64,000 nucleotides of DNA from Telluribacter roseus (GCF_017355915.2 NZ_JAFEUV020000008.1:1-64000), one strand, 5' to 3'. Positions 51,565-61,497 are shown, counted from the first letter of the stretch. Translations and numbers: made by a program. Notes: generated from the sequence alone by a model not told the origin.

Positions 51565-52962
51565 ATGGCTCAAACATATGATGTGATCGTCATCGGAAGC
51601 GGCCCCGGAGGTTATCCGGCTGCTATCCGTGCATCCCAGCTGGGATTGAAAGTAGCGATCGTAGAAAAAGAAAGTTTAGGTGGAATCTGTCTCAACTGGG
51701 GTTGCATTCCTACAAAAGCCCTGCTCAAAAGTGCGCAGGTATTTGAATACATCAAGCACGCCAAAGACTACGGTATCAATGTAGGCGATTACTCAGCTGA
51801 CTTCACCGGAGTAATTAAGCGGAGCCGTGGCGTTGCCGATGGAATGAGCAAAGGAGTATCATTCCTGATGAAGAAAAACAAGATTGACGTCATCATGGGT
51901 GCCGGTAAGGTGAAAGCCAACAAGACCGTAGAGGTAACCGACAAGGATGGCAAAAAAACAGATTATACAGCCAGTAAGGGGGTGATCATCGCTACAGGAG
52001 CCCGTGCGCGTGAGCTGCCTAATATCAAGATCGATGGCCAGAAGGTAATTGAATACCGCAAGGCGATGAGCCTGGAGAATAAGCCTGAGTCGATGCTGGT
52101 AATCGGATCGGGTGCAATCGGAGTAGAGTTTGCTTACGTGTACGCGAGCATGGGTACCAAGGTAACTATCGTAGAGTTTATGCCGAACGTAGTACCCGTA
52201 GAAGACGAGGACGTATCCAAAGAACTGGCTAAGCAATACAAGAAGAATGGTATCGAGATCTACACGAACTCTTCGGTTGAGAAAGTAGACACCAGCGGCA
52301 AAGGCTGTAAAGTGTCGGTGAAGACTCCGGACGGAGAGAAGACTTTCGAAGTAGATGTAGTACTGTCGGCCGCCGGTGTAATCGCTAACCTCGAGAACAT
52401 TGGTCTGGAAGAAGTAGGTATCAAAACCGACAAAGGCAAGATTACGGTGAATGAGTGGTATGAGACCAACGTTCCCGGCTTCTACGCCATTGGTGACTGT
52501 ACGCCTGGTCCTGCACTGGCTCACGTAGCTACGGCTGAGGGTATCGTTTGTGCCGAGAAGATCGCCGGTCACAAGACAGAAGCTATCGACTACGGTAACA
52601 TTCCTGGTTGTACCTATTGCCAGCCTGAAATCGCCTCGGTAGGTCTGACTGAAAAGAAAGCCCGCGAAGCCGGCTACGATATCAAAGTAGGTAAATTCCC
52701 ATTCACCGCGTCGGGTAAAGCTACCGCCGGTGGTGTACGCGAAGGTTTTGTAAAAGTGATTTTCGATGCCAAGTACGGCGAGTGGTTAGGTGCTCACATG
52801 ATCGGTGCTAACGTAACCGAAATGATCGCTGAGGTAGTAGCGGCTCGTAAGCTCGAAACTACGTCACACGAGATCCTTCGCTCGATCCACCCGCACCCAA
52901 CCATGTCGGAAGCGGTGAAAGGTGCTACCGAAGCAGCCTACGGCGAAGCCATTGATCTGTAA
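51565..52962 (+). CDS. lpd: dihydrolipoyl dehydrogenase
   Basis: A 465-residue FAD enzyme that reoxidises dihydrolipoamide in pyruvate or 2-oxoglutarate dehydrogenase complexes. FAD-binding GSGPGG at 11-16; the redox disulfide Cys42/Cys47 in GGICLNWGC; an NAD-binding site in the middle (VIGSGAIGVEFAYVYASMG); C-terminal RSIHPHPTMSE has the active His-Glu. Normal length. Not adjacent to E1 or E2 genes. Confidence 0.96.
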   Translation: MAQTYDVIVIGSGPGGYPAAIRASQLGLKVAIVEKESLGGICLNWGCIPTKALLKSAQVFEYIKHAKDYGINVGDYSADFTGVIKRSRGVADGMSKGVSFLMKKNKIDVIMGAGKVKANKTVEVTDKDGKKTDYTASKGVIIATGARARELPNIKIDGQKVIEYRKAMSLENKPESMLVIGSGAIGVEFAYVYASMGTKVTIVEFMPNVVPVEDEDVSKELAKQYKKNGIEIYTNSSVEKVDTSGKGCKVSVKTPDGEKTFEVDVVLSAAGVIANLENIGLEEVGIKTDKGKITVNEWYETNVPGFYAIGDCTPGPALAHVATAEGIVCAEKIAGHKTEAIDYGNIPGCTYCQPEIASVGLTEKKAREAGYDIKVGKFPFTASGKATAGGVREGFVKVIFDAKYGEWLGAHMIGANVTEMIAEVVAARKLETTSHEILRSIHPHPTMSEAVKGATEAAYGEAIDL

Positions 52963-52997
52963 TAGTTAGTAGCTATTAGCGGTTAGGTATTAGCTTT
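52963..52997. repeat. heptad repeat array after lpd stop, TTAGC type
   Basis: Directly after TAA (52960-52962): TAGTTAG, TAGCTAT, TAGCGGT, TAGGTAT, TAGCTTT in strict 7-bp steps. Every unit begins with TAG on the sense strand, so each frame is closed again by stop codons. Confidence 0.88.
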
Positions 52998-53010
52998 TAA
53001 CTTTGTAATA

Positions 53011-53045
53011 AAAAACCTCCGGGGGCTGCCCCCGGAGGTTTTTAC
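53011..53045 (+). terminator. terminator of lpd
   Basis: AAAAACCTCCGGGGG and CCCCCGGAGGTTTTT form a perfect stem (tiny loop), T-tract on the plus strand. Confidence 0.93.
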
Positions 53046-53189
53046 TTTTTTATTATCCTTTTTCATTGGCGCCCATATCTCCACTTCTTATTTGGGTAGC
53101 CTGATGCCATTGCTCGTGAGATGCAGTTTTAGCTTATAGTGTTAGTAGTTTATTATATAGATTTTGATTACCGATAGGCTTATGTGACT

Positions 53190-54275
53190 TTACTGCCTAT
53201 GAGTTGCTTCCGCGTAGACAATAGCGTACTTCTGATGATCTCGCCAAAGTAATTGCTTCTTCAATATATGATCCTTGATGATAGTGGCGAAGTACTGTAC
53301 GCCATCCTCCTCGCTTAGGTGGCATATGTCACAGTAGTACTCTTTGCGCCGAACCATGGCCTGGTCCATATCCAGAAAATTCACTTTGTTCAAAGCAGCC
53401 AGCTCTCTGAGCTCCTTATTGTGAGCAGCTATTCCCTTTTTCACATTCGTGACATCTCCCCAGATCAATATATTCGAGCGAAACTTACAGCCTCCAAAGT
53501 ACTTCTCATCCGTTTTACTTCCCGTGAGCTGTACGCCCTCCGGAAAAAAAGGAGCATAAGACATTAGCAGTAGTTGCTGGTTTCTGGAATTAGCCAAGTT
53601 GATCAGCTCCTGAATATTCTTCCGATAGGGTGAAGATGTTTTGATTTCGCTTCCATACACAATGTCGTTCTGGGGCACGCCATTCATATCAAGACTAGCC
53701 GACTTTGTAAAAAGGTCATTGAGCTTCCTGTAAATAAAATGGAATGTATAGGGTACGACTGTATAGTCTAGCTCGGGATGCTGCAGAATCATATAGATGT
53801 TCCTATACCATTCTACATGACTGTAGTCCTCCCTGAAAAACTTGGCAGGTACGTTGTTGAACCGGTTCTCATTAATAGCTTCGTAGTAGATTACTAAGTC
53901 AAAGTCATAGTCGGCTAACAACTTGTATTTAATGAGGTTGTCCAGCGAAGTATTAGCGGGAGCAGCTGCATTGTAAACGCGAATGGCTGCTTTATCAGGG
54001 TAATGAGGCTGGAGCAGTTTTTCTAATCTGGTTTCTAAATGTGACCAGTTCGTACTCACAACCGAACCACCCAGGATCAGAATTTTCTTAGCCTTATCCT
54101 CTTTTTGTACTTCCTGATCAATAATTGGAATCAGTTCGGGATAATGTTTAGTGAGCAGGGACTTGTGAGGATTGAAGAATCCTTCGTTAAACCCAAAATA
54201 AAATAAGCGCAATACAATCTCAATAAATAGGAAATAGACTGCAAAAACGCAGGAATAAATAAATACTCTTTTCAT
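53190..54275 (-). CDS. membrane-anchored SGNH-hydrolase-like protein
   Basis: A 361-residue protein with one N-terminal membrane helix (VFIYSCVFAVYFLFIEIVLRLFYF) and an SGNH-type esterase fold outside: GGSVVS at 69-74, YNAAAPANTSLDNL, YYEAINENRF and a late CDICHLSEEDG which may hold the catalytic Asp-His. DltX/AlgJ-like acetyl-transfer or deacetylation on a surface polymer would fit. AT-richer than its neighbours. Single gene. Confidence 0.7.
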   Translation of the reverse strand: MKRVFIYSCVFAVYFLFIEIVLRLFYFGFNEGFFNPHKSLLTKHYPELIPIIDQEVQKEDKAKKILILGGSVVSTNWSHLETRLEKLLQPHYPDKAAIRVYNAAAPANTSLDNLIKYKLLADYDFDLVIYYEAINENRFNNVPAKFFREDYSHVEWYRNIYMILQHPELDYTVVPYTFHFIYRKLNDLFTKSASLDMNGVPQNDIVYGSEIKTSSPYRKNIQELINLANSRNQQLLLMSYAPFFPEGVQLTGSKTDEKYFGGCKFRSNILIWGDVTNVKKGIAAHNKELRELAALNKVNFLDMDQAMVRRKEYYCDICHLSEEDGVQYFATIIKDHILKKQLLWRDHQKYAIVYAEATHRQ

Positions 54276-54492
54276 TCTTTTAAGTAGGAGGGTGCTGAAT
54301 AATCTCTCAATAATAGTTTTTATTAAAAAGAGATTTACTAATTAATTGGCTGATACTGTTATACCTACACAAAGATATTAGCTGTTTGGACGACTTCGAA
54401 GAGGAGGCAATTTTTTTGTCTGTAAATTTATTTAATGGTAAGAGTGGAGCCTTTGATACGATACATCTGACCTATAAAGGCCTAAAAACAAC
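54276..54492. other. AT-rich intergenic stretch
   Basis: No gene or clear motif found between the SGNH gene start and the terminator of the deacetylase gene. Confidence 0.4.
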
Positions 54493-54533
54493 AGAGCCTG
54501 TGCAGTGGGTTATGAAGTCACTGCACAGGCTCT
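54493..54533 (-). terminator. terminator of the deacetylase gene
   Basis: AGAGCCTGTGCAGTG (54493-54507) pairs perfectly with CACTGCACAGGCTCT (54519-54533), 15 bp; on the minus strand it is followed by GTTGTTTTT. Confidence 0.85.
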
Positions 54534-54549
54534 ATGTGGATATACTTAC

Positions 54550-55545
54550 CTACTTCACCTGCTGGCGGTGCTGCATGGCTTCGCGCCAGGTAGTCAGGAT
54601 AATGCCTTCCTTCTCGATGTACTTGCGTAGCTCGGGATCAATCATAGCCAGCAGGTCGCCTTCGCGTGTAATACCGGAGTCGGAGATGCGGGGGAATATC
54701 TCCGACGGATCGGTACAGTGCATAATCACCATCGTGAGGCCGGGCTTCAGGTTTTTCAGCCCGTCGATGTACTTCTCGGTCTTGTAGCGCTGCAGTTCTT
54801 TCTTGGACATGCTACTGTTGCCTTTCCAGCCGTAGCTGCTGTTGTGCAGGTCGTCCAGTACGGGTAGGCCTGCGCTCCAGAGCTGACCTCCGATCTGACG
54901 TGTCATCGCCAGCATATCAGGGGACATCCGTTCGTCAACCTGAATGGCGGTATTGTGGCCGCCCGGGAACATCACCGGGATCTTCTCCTGCATCCCTACT
55001 TTCACATAGCGTTCGATAAAAGCGGGTGTAGCAAAGAGAGTACCCATGTGTGAGTCCAGGTGCGTAGGCTCAAAGCCCATGGAGCGGGCACGGTCAATCT
55101 GAGCGTGGATCTCCCGCTCCACATCATCCGGCGAGCCATTTTTGACTACGTCGCTCACGCTGGGCCACAGGGCACCTTCAGCGTCTACCAGGCTCTTTAC
55201 AGTAGGCTTACCAGCCAGTGGTCCCCAGCGGTAGTCTTTCCACTCGGAGGTGAGCGTCAGGTGCAGGCCAGCGTCCAGCCCGGGGTGCTGCTTCATGTAG
55301 TGAACAAAGCCGGGTACCCACGAGCAGGGCATCATAATGCTGAAGGAGGTAGCCACTCCTTCGGTAAGTGCTTTAATGGTACCCTGGTTGGACTCGTAGG
55401 ACATCCCCACGTCGTCCACGTGCATGATAATTACCTTCTTGCCTTTAGGGTAGCCCAGCCTTTCGGCGTAGGTCGTAGTTTCAGAATACTGGGCAAAGGT
55501 GGTAGTGGCCAGGATCAGGAGAATAATCAGTAATCTATATTTCAT
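54550..55545 (-). CDS. ChbG/YdjC-type polysaccharide deacetylase, exported
   Basis: A 331-residue secreted enzyme. I chose ATG 55545 because it begins a signal peptide (KYRLLIILLILATTTFAQ); a longer reading upstream overlaps the next gene and is out of place. HVDDVG at 42-47 is the metal-binding motif of the ChbG/HpnK/YdjC carbohydrate deacetylases, and HLDSHMGT is the second His cluster. It likely removes acetyl groups from oligosaccharides. Terminator at 54493. Confidence 0.85.
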   Translation of the reverse strand: MKYRLLIILLILATTTFAQYSETTTYAERLGYPKGKKVIIMHVDDVGMSYESNQGTIKALTEGVATSFSIMMPCSWVPGFVHYMKQHPGLDAGLHLTLTSEWKDYRWGPLAGKPTVKSLVDAEGALWPSVSDVVKNGSPDDVEREIHAQIDRARSMGFEPTHLDSHMGTLFATPAFIERYVKVGMQEKIPVMFPGGHNTAIQVDERMSPDMLAMTRQIGGQLWSAGLPVLDDLHNSSYGWKGNSSMSKKELQRYKTEKYIDGLKNLKPGLTMVIMHCTDPSEIFPRISDSGITREGDLLAMIDPELRKYIEKEGIILTTWREAMQHRQQVK

Positions 55546-55633
55546 GAACAACAGATATAAGGTTTGGATATAGGAAAGCCGTTTCCTTACTAAAGTTACT
55601 ACCTCGTTAGTACTCCACATTCCGGCATTCGGA

Positions 55634-57397
55634 CTACCTCCACAGCAAGATTCCTTCGTACGAATAGTTGTTGCCATTGCGCGAAGCTGACCTGAGTACC
55701 AGCCGTAGCGAGTGAGTCTGATTCTGAAAGTCGAACCGGAGCCGCGCCGGATCCACCTCGTGCGAAGAGGTACCGTACTCCTGCTCCAGCTCGGCCAGGC
55801 GGGTGGCAATGTCCCAGGATGTAATGCGGGTACTACCCTGGTAAATATTCAGCGTACGACCATTCTGAACCGGTTGAACCATCCAGCCGCCCTGCTCGAT
55901 CCGTTGCTCACCGTACACCTGAAACATCCACAGTTGCTCAAAGCCTTTGATGTCCAGTGCGTATACATCGTTGAGCGCTGAGCGGGAGGAGAAGTTGAGT
56001 GTTCTGCTGCCTTCGCCCGGTACAGCTTTGGCCGTAAGGCTATTCCGAAGGCGTAGTTCAATGGCATTGGCAACCGTAGTTTGGTTGTTGCGGGTGGGGA
56101 GCTGAGCAAAGAAGGGTTGCAGCGTTTGAATCTCGCCCCGGTCCCGGAAGTACCTGACTATCGACAGCAGATGGTCGTAGTCTGAGGGGGGCACTGCGGC
56201 CTTCCCCTCCACCTGCTGCTGGCCGTTCAGGAGCTGGTACTGGGCCAGGATATCCCGGAAGCGGTTGGCCTGGCTCTGGCGCGACACCCCGAATATGCTC
56301 CACGGCCCTACCGCTATCAGTAGACTGATGAGGCAGAGTGTCAGGGGAATCAGGCGGATGTCGTCGCGCTTGCTGAACAGGAAGTAGATTGTGATGCCCA
56401 GAAGCCATACCGCCAGTATACCTACCAGGTACCGGTTTTCGGTAATGCCGTAGTCTCTGATCCGGCGGAATATGCCTATGAAAAGCAGTACGATCAGGGG
56501 CAGCAGGGCCAGGTGAAAGCGTCTCGTAAAAAGCTGTATCCAGCGCTCTTCGGCGGAGTCGCGTAGGGGATACAGCAGGAGCAGCGCAAGGATACCCGCT
56601 ACCGAAAAAGCCACCACCAGATAGGCTACACCCCCTTCGGGCAGTTGCCACTGAGCAAGTATCTTGGCAGAGTACACGTACAGGATAATGAGGTACACTA
56701 CCTCGAGGGGCAGGAGTACGTACTGCGTAAACAGCTTGAGTCCTTTGGGGTATTCAAGGTTTTCTTCCAGTGTATCCAGCCGCTCCGGCAGGCCGCTCAG
56801 GAACAGGATGGTGTGGACAAAGCTGAATATAAGTACGAACAGGTCGGCCTCGATACGGAACGGATAATCCACATCAAACAGGAAATGGACGGTCTCGATG
56901 GCAATGATGAGTCCTATGTACAGGGTACCCGCGTACAGAGTAGCGGAGAGTATCTGCAGGAACAGCGTTTTGTTATACTCCCAGAAGCCCTGCTGCTCGC
57001 GGTAGCCTATAAAGGGCGCAAACGATACGAGCAGGTGAGCCGCGGCCATAAATAGCCCGAATCGGTAGTAGTCGCGCTGAATGGGAGTTTCGTTGATAGT
57101 AAAGAAGTACCCGATGAGCAATGCTACTATGCCCGCTACGGCCCCCAGCTGTACGGTATGGCTCCAGTGCCTTCGCTCACCGACCAGCCTTACGGTAAGC
57201 AGGAGGGGCAGGGCCAGAAATAGCAGAAAGATCAGCCGAACCAGAAGATTATGGGTAGCCTCGTCGGTGCGGGGCGTTTCGATGAGGATGATGAGTAGTA
57301 TAGCTTTGGCTGCTGCTACCAGTACGACCCACGGTAGTCGCTGTACAACTCGCTGAATAGCTCCCGTCAGATTCTGAACAGAGGGCAGTTTTATCAT
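55634..57397 (-). CDS. DUF4153-type membrane protein
   Basis: A 587-residue protein with about 11 helices in the first 390 residues and a soluble C-terminal tail of about 190. The stretch FGLFMAAAHLLVSFAPFIGYREQQGFWEYNKTLFLQIL fits the DUF4153 family. Function is not known. It precedes the deacetylase gene on the same strand with an 88-bp gap and may be co-transcribed. The start MIKLPSVQNLTGAIQ is supported by its position before the first helix. Confidence 0.8.
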   Translation of the reverse strand: MIKLPSVQNLTGAIQRVVQRLPWVVLVAAAKAILLIILIETPRTDEATHNLLVRLIFLLFLALPLLLTVRLVGERRHWSHTVQLGAVAGIVALLIGYFFTINETPIQRDYYRFGLFMAAAHLLVSFAPFIGYREQQGFWEYNKTLFLQILSATLYAGTLYIGLIIAIETVHFLFDVDYPFRIEADLFVLIFSFVHTILFLSGLPERLDTLEENLEYPKGLKLFTQYVLLPLEVVYLIILYVYSAKILAQWQLPEGGVAYLVVAFSVAGILALLLLYPLRDSAEERWIQLFTRRFHLALLPLIVLLFIGIFRRIRDYGITENRYLVGILAVWLLGITIYFLFSKRDDIRLIPLTLCLISLLIAVGPWSIFGVSRQSQANRFRDILAQYQLLNGQQQVEGKAAVPPSDYDHLLSIVRYFRDRGEIQTLQPFFAQLPTRNNQTTVANAIELRLRNSLTAKAVPGEGSRTLNFSSRSALNDVYALDIKGFEQLWMFQVYGEQRIEQGGWMVQPVQNGRTLNIYQGSTRITSWDIATRLAELEQEYGTSSHEVDPARLRFDFQNQTHSLRLVLRSASRNGNNYSYEGILLWR

Positions 57398-57543
57398 GTT
57401 TTAATGGTATGTTTGGCCAAAAGGTAGAAAATCAATCTATTCAAACCAACATATAGTTGACAACTAAACTCTGATTCGGGTCAGGCAATACCGTATTGAT
57501 TCCGGCGTTATTGCGTACAGCACTACTCGTAAAGTACCTACTT

Positions 57544-58524
57544 ATGAAGCTTCACCAACTGGTTCTGGTTCTTGCATTGTCTTTGTATTATTCGGCTGCT
57601 TCCGCACAACAGCTAAGCCTCAGCCGCCTGTTTTATCCCAATGTCACCCTACGGGCTGAGTACTTTGCTCCGGCCAACGTACCTACCAGTACGGACTTCG
57701 GATTGACCCGTACCAGCTTCTTCGGGATGGTACCTTTACAGAGTGAGGTACAGGCGGGTTTCAGCCTCCGCAAGAAATTTGACCTGCGGGCGGTACATAC
57801 GGTAGCCATTGCGCAGTTCTCACAGTTGCAGCCTACTTTTGACGGCGTCAAAACACCCACCAATGGCTACAAGACCGGTTCGCTGGGCGTCATTCGCTTG
57901 CAGGCCAGCATAAAGGACAGGCTGTGGGTATACGGGGCAGGGTTAGGAATCACCGAAACCAACGAGACCTTCTTTACACCTAGTCCTTACCTGTGGGGAG
58001 GGGCCGCGCGTATGCACATCTTCGGCCTGCAGTCACAAATCCTCTACGGATCCATGCTGGTGTATAGCCAGAAGCTACGGGTAGTGCCGGTGGTAGGTGT
58101 GAACAAACGCTTTGGACCACAGTGGCGGGCTACAGCCCTTCTACCTTTTATGGCTGATGTCAACTACAAGATCAATAAGTGGGCCAATGTAGACTTCATC
58201 GCCGGAGTCAATGGATACAGCGGCGGATTTCAGATACAAACTCCTGAAGAAAAAATGCTTCGCCGTCAGAACTACCAGCACCTCAAGCTGGGTGTAGCGG
58301 CCAACGCGCACCTGTTCACCATACTGAATGTGTCCGTCGAGGCGGGAATGACGGGCTTCCGTCAGTTGCGTACCTTCAATAGCGCCCGGGAGAATCTTAC
58401 CGCGTATTCACCCGCACCTGCTCCCTATATTGGGGCCAGCGTACGGTACATCACCAGCCGGTCGGGTATCTCCTCCAAGTTCACCAAGCGCCTTGGCCTG
58501 GGCGACAGCGGTATCAACTGGTAG
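57544..58524 (+). CDS. outer membrane beta-barrel protein (DUF6268-like)
   Basis: A 326-residue exported protein. ATG 57544 begins a clear signal peptide (KLHQLVLVLALSLYYSAASAQQ); an upstream in-frame ATG at 57496 adds residues before it. The mature part has alternating aromatic and polar residues (LRAEYFAPANVPTSTDFGLTRTSFFGMVPLQ; YLWGGAARMHIFGLQSQILYG) like DUF6268 barrels. No known ligand. Confidence 0.72.
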   Translation: MKLHQLVLVLALSLYYSAASAQQLSLSRLFYPNVTLRAEYFAPANVPTSTDFGLTRTSFFGMVPLQSEVQAGFSLRKKFDLRAVHTVAIAQFSQLQPTFDGVKTPTNGYKTGSLGVIRLQASIKDRLWVYGAGLGITETNETFFTPSPYLWGGAARMHIFGLQSQILYGSMLVYSQKLRVVPVVGVNKRFGPQWRATALLPFMADVNYKINKWANVDFIAGVNGYSGGFQIQTPEEKMLRRQNYQHLKLGVAANAHLFTILNVSVEAGMTGFRQLRTFNSARENLTAYSPAPAPYIGASVRYITSRSGISSKFTKRLGLGDSGINW

Positions 58525-58813
58525 TGACATAGCTCTGGGTGCTGCTTTTTTTAGTTGGATAAATCAAAGAACTTAATCGTCTTGAATGGCTTTCCCGTTA
58601 GCAGACTTTATGGTTCATTGTATAAAATAATTTATACAAATAGGTAAAATAATATTTTGTTGTAAATCATAATCTATTGCAAAATATTCTTGTATTGGCT
58701 TGTGGTGAGTAGTATATGTAAAATTATATTTTGTTTGGAAGCTTATTTTTGGGTTTGGAAATGAAAGGTGATTCGTAGCACTTTTGCAGCATCAAACTCA
58801 ACAATAAGCAGCT
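58525..58813. other. AT-rich intergenic stretch
   Basis: No gene is evident. This very AT-rich region should hold the promoter for the gene at 58814. Confidence 0.4.
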
Positions 58814-59434
58814 ATGAAAAATACTACCATCTTTTCCATCATGTTTGCTCTGGTAGCAGGCATCAGCTCTACAGCCTTCGCAAGTACTACCAACCCCGGC
58901 AGCAATGTACAGGTACGGGTAGTCTCCCTGAAAGAAAACAAAATACTCGTAGCCTCTGAGTCGGCCTCGGCCGAGGCCGTACTGGTGGAGCTGCTGGATG
59001 CGAACAAGAGTACGCTTCATTCCAGAAAAATCAGAAGAAATTTTTCCTTTGCTCAGTCTTACAACCTGAGTAAGCTCACCGACGGCAATTACTTCATCCG
59101 GGTGTTCAATAGCAGCTACAGCTACACAGTACCCGTAGAGATCAATGGGGGAGTGGCTACCATCCGTCAGCAGGAGGTTCAGGAGATTCAGCGTCCTACT
59201 GTACGCCTGGCCGACAACAAGCTGAATGTATACGCCCTACTCGTCGGTAATCCTGCCGTATCGCTGCAGATGCTTAATGACGAGCAGAAAGTGGTATACA
59301 CAGAAGAAACGAAGGTGAATGAGAATATCCTCAACCGCCGCTACGACCTGAGCCAGCTGCCCGAAGGTGTATACGATGTACTGATCAATATCAACGGCAA
59401 AGTATTTACCGAAGAGGTGACCATCGCCCGCTAA
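58814..59434 (+). CDS. exported protein with two beta-sandwich repeats
   Basis: A 206-residue protein with a signal peptide (KNTTIFSIMFALVAGISSTAFA) and two parallel domains at about 30-115 and 120-205: YNLSKLTDGNYFIRVFNS...VEINGGVATI matches YDLSQLPEGVYDVLININGKVFTEEVTI. The same unit (FDLKEMGDGTYYFEMITN) occurs singly in the protein at 41950-42348. The fold resembles Por-tail/DUF3244 modules. Function unknown; terminator follows. Confidence 0.7.
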   Translation: MKNTTIFSIMFALVAGISSTAFASTTNPGSNVQVRVVSLKENKILVASESASAEAVLVELLDANKSTLHSRKIRRNFSFAQSYNLSKLTDGNYFIRVFNSSYSYTVPVEINGGVATIRQQEVQEIQRPTVRLADNKLNVYALLVGNPAVSLQMLNDEQKVVYTEETKVNENILNRRYDLSQLPEGVYDVLININGKVFTEEVTIAR

Positions 59435-59453
59435 GCCAGCCTTAACGACTATT

Positions 59454-59488
59454 AGCAAATCCCCGTGCCCACAGCACGGGGATTTGCT
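59454..59488. terminator. terminator between convergent genes
   Basis: AGCAAATCCCCGTGC (59454-59468) pairs with GCACGGGGATTTGCT (59474-59488), 15 bp. It lies just past the end of the fabG-like gene at 59492. Confidence 0.8.
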
Positions 59489-59491
59489 GCT

Positions 59492-60229
59492 CTAGGCTAC
59501 CCCGCCGTTTACACTAAGTGTGTGGCCATTGACGTAGAAGGCTTCGTCACTGGCCAGGTACAGGTACGCGTGGGCAATATCCTCAGGAGATCCCATGCGT
59601 TTGGCAGGTACAGTGGCTACGGTTTGTTTGAGTACTTCCTCCGGGATCTGATCCGTCATTTCGGTTCGGATAAAGCCGGGAGCTACGGCGTTGGCGGTAA
59701 TGTTGTACTTACCCAACTCCCGCGCCCAGGTTTTGACCATACCGATGATCGCCGCCTTCGTGGCGGAGTAGTTGGTCTGGCCAAAATTACCCGTAATACC
59801 TACCACCGATGAGGTACAGATGATGCGCCCGTACTGCTTCTCTACCATATAAGGTACTACGGCTTTGGTACAGTAGAACACTCCATTGAGATTGACATCA
59901 ACGACCTGCTCCCACTCGGTGTGAGACATCTTGAGCAGGGAGCGGTCACGGGTAATGCCGGCATTGTTGATCAATATATCTATACGGCCATACGCATCCT
60001 GTACCGCCCGGGCGGCGACTTCCAGCGCGGGCGCATCGGTTACACTTACTTGCCCGAACTCAGCCTTGTAGCCTTGCTGGCGTAGCTCGTGGGCGGTCTG
60101 CTCTCCACTCTCCAGCATATCCCAGATGATGACGGTGGCTCCTTCCTGTGCAAATAGCTGAGCCGTGGCTTTGCCGATGCCGCGGGCACCGCCGGTAATA
60201 ATAGCAACTTTGTTCTCTAAGCGTCCCAT
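59492..60229 (-). CDS. fabG: 3-oxoacyl-ACP reductase
   Basis: A 245-residue short-chain dehydrogenase that reduces 3-oxoacyl-ACP in fatty acid synthesis. The NADP motif TGGARGIG is at 12-19, NNAG follows near 90, and the catalytic YSATK is near 150. Length and ending (YVNGHTLSVNGGVA) fit FabG closely, though other SDRs cannot be fully excluded. Single gene. Confidence 0.9.
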   Translation of the reverse strand: MGRLENKVAIITGGARGIGKATAQLFAQEGATVIIWDMLESGEQTAHELRQQGYKAEFGQVSVTDAPALEVAARAVQDAYGRIDILINNAGITRDRSLLKMSHTEWEQVVDVNLNGVFYCTKAVVPYMVEKQYGRIICTSSVVGITGNFGQTNYSATKAAIIGMVKTWARELGKYNITANAVAPGFIRTEMTDQIPEEVLKQTVATVPAKRMGSPEDIAHAYLYLASDEAFYVNGHTLSVNGGVA

Positions 60230-60443
60230 GGGTGAGGGGTTAAGGTTTATATAGAATTCTAGATTATCCTGCTACGGAAGCTAATAATAGCATCTTTTGG
60301 AGAAAATGTTTTCTAAAAGTTGGAGGAGGCTCCGGGAGAGGGGATGTACGTGAGGCATTTTCATAAATTTTTAGACATTTGCGCTGGCAAATGGTATATG
60401 TACTAGACATCCTCAATAACAGAAGACAGACAAACGATCATCG

Positions 60444-61427
60444 ATGAACATAGATCAGGTTTTTGAAGCATTTAATTCGTTGCGTGTATTAGTGGTAGGA
60501 GATGTCATGCTCGACTCCTACGTATGGGGAAAAGTAGAGCGTATATCGCCCGAAGCTCCCGTACCGGTAGTAAATGTAAGCAAGCGCGAGTACCGCCTGG
60601 GCGGAGCCGGTAATGTACTCCTCAATGTACAGGCATTAGGTGCCGAAGCCATTATATGTTCGGTAGTGGGAGTGGACGCGGCGGGTGATACCCTGTGTGC
60701 GAAGCTTACGGATCTGGGGCTCAACTGCGAAGGCCTCATCCGCAGCGAGAGCCGGATCACTACCATCAAGGAGCGGATTATAGCCGGCTCGCAACAGGTA
60801 GTACGTATCGATACCGAAACCGACAAGTACATCAGCGACGAGGAGCGCCAGCGCCTGGTCAACAAGGTAAAGGAGCTGATACCAACGTGTCAGGTTATCA
60901 TCTTTGAAGATTATGACAAAGGGGTACTCAGCGCTGAGGCCATCGCCGATATTACCAGCTTTGCCAACGAGCACGGAGTACCTACCGTAGTAGATCCCAA
61001 GAAGCGCAACTTCCTTTCGTACCATAATACCACTCTTTTTAAGCCCAACCTCAAAGAGCTACGCGAAGGCCTGAAAGTAGACTTCGACGTGGATAAGGAT
61101 GGGGAGCTACAAGACGTAGTACAGCAGCTCAAGCAAACGCTTAATGCCCAGGGAGCCCTTATCACGCTGTCGGAACGGGGCGTATTTATCGACTACCAGG
61201 AAGAGGTGCACCATCTGCCTGCACACATTCGTAAGATAGCCGATGTATCCGGAGCGGGTGACACCGTGATCAGTATTGCGGCCTGCTGCGTAGCGCTGGG
61301 GCTCCCTTCGCGCGCCGTAGCCGGTATTTCCAACCTGGGTGGCGGCCTGGTGTGCGAGTCGGTAGGGGTAGTACCTATCAATAAAGATCGCCTCCGCGAA
61401 GAGGCACAGAAGGAGAAGCTCCTATAA
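60444..61427 (+). CDS. rfaE1: D-glycero-beta-D-manno-heptose-7-phosphate kinase
   Basis: A 327-residue PfkB-family kinase for the ADP-heptose pathway of lipopolysaccharide core. Signatures: VVGDVMLDSYVWGKVERISPEAPVPVVNV near the N-terminus, GGAGNVLLNVQALGAEA and the anion-hole DVSGAGDTV near 265-275. This is the kinase half only; the E. coli HldE adenylyltransferase domain is absent, as in species with separate genes. Neighbour fabG is divergent. Confidence 0.9.
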   Translation: MNIDQVFEAFNSLRVLVVGDVMLDSYVWGKVERISPEAPVPVVNVSKREYRLGGAGNVLLNVQALGAEAIICSVVGVDAAGDTLCAKLTDLGLNCEGLIRSESRITTIKERIIAGSQQVVRIDTETDKYISDEERQRLVNKVKELIPTCQVIIFEDYDKGVLSAEAIADITSFANEHGVPTVVDPKKRNFLSYHNTTLFKPNLKELREGLKVDFDVDKDGELQDVVQQLKQTLNAQGALITLSERGVFIDYQEEVHHLPAHIRKIADVSGAGDTVISIAACCVALGLPSRAVAGISNLGGGLVCESVGVVPINKDRLREEAQKEKLL

Positions 61428-61450
61428 CTAAGTACCCTGGTCCAGATACT

Positions 61451-61497
61451 ATAAGCGGTATGCTTCTTACTTGTAGAAGCACACCGCTTATTTTTTA
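61451..61497 (+). terminator. terminator of rfaE1
   Basis: ATAAGCGGTATGCTTCT pairs imperfectly with AGAAGCACACCGCTTAT, followed by T6. Confidence 0.85.

Noticed and set aside
54550-55809. Longer start for the deacetylase
   Set aside because: The extra N-terminus overlaps the coding end of the DUF4153-type gene and lacks a signal peptide; ATG 55545 starts a clean signal peptide.
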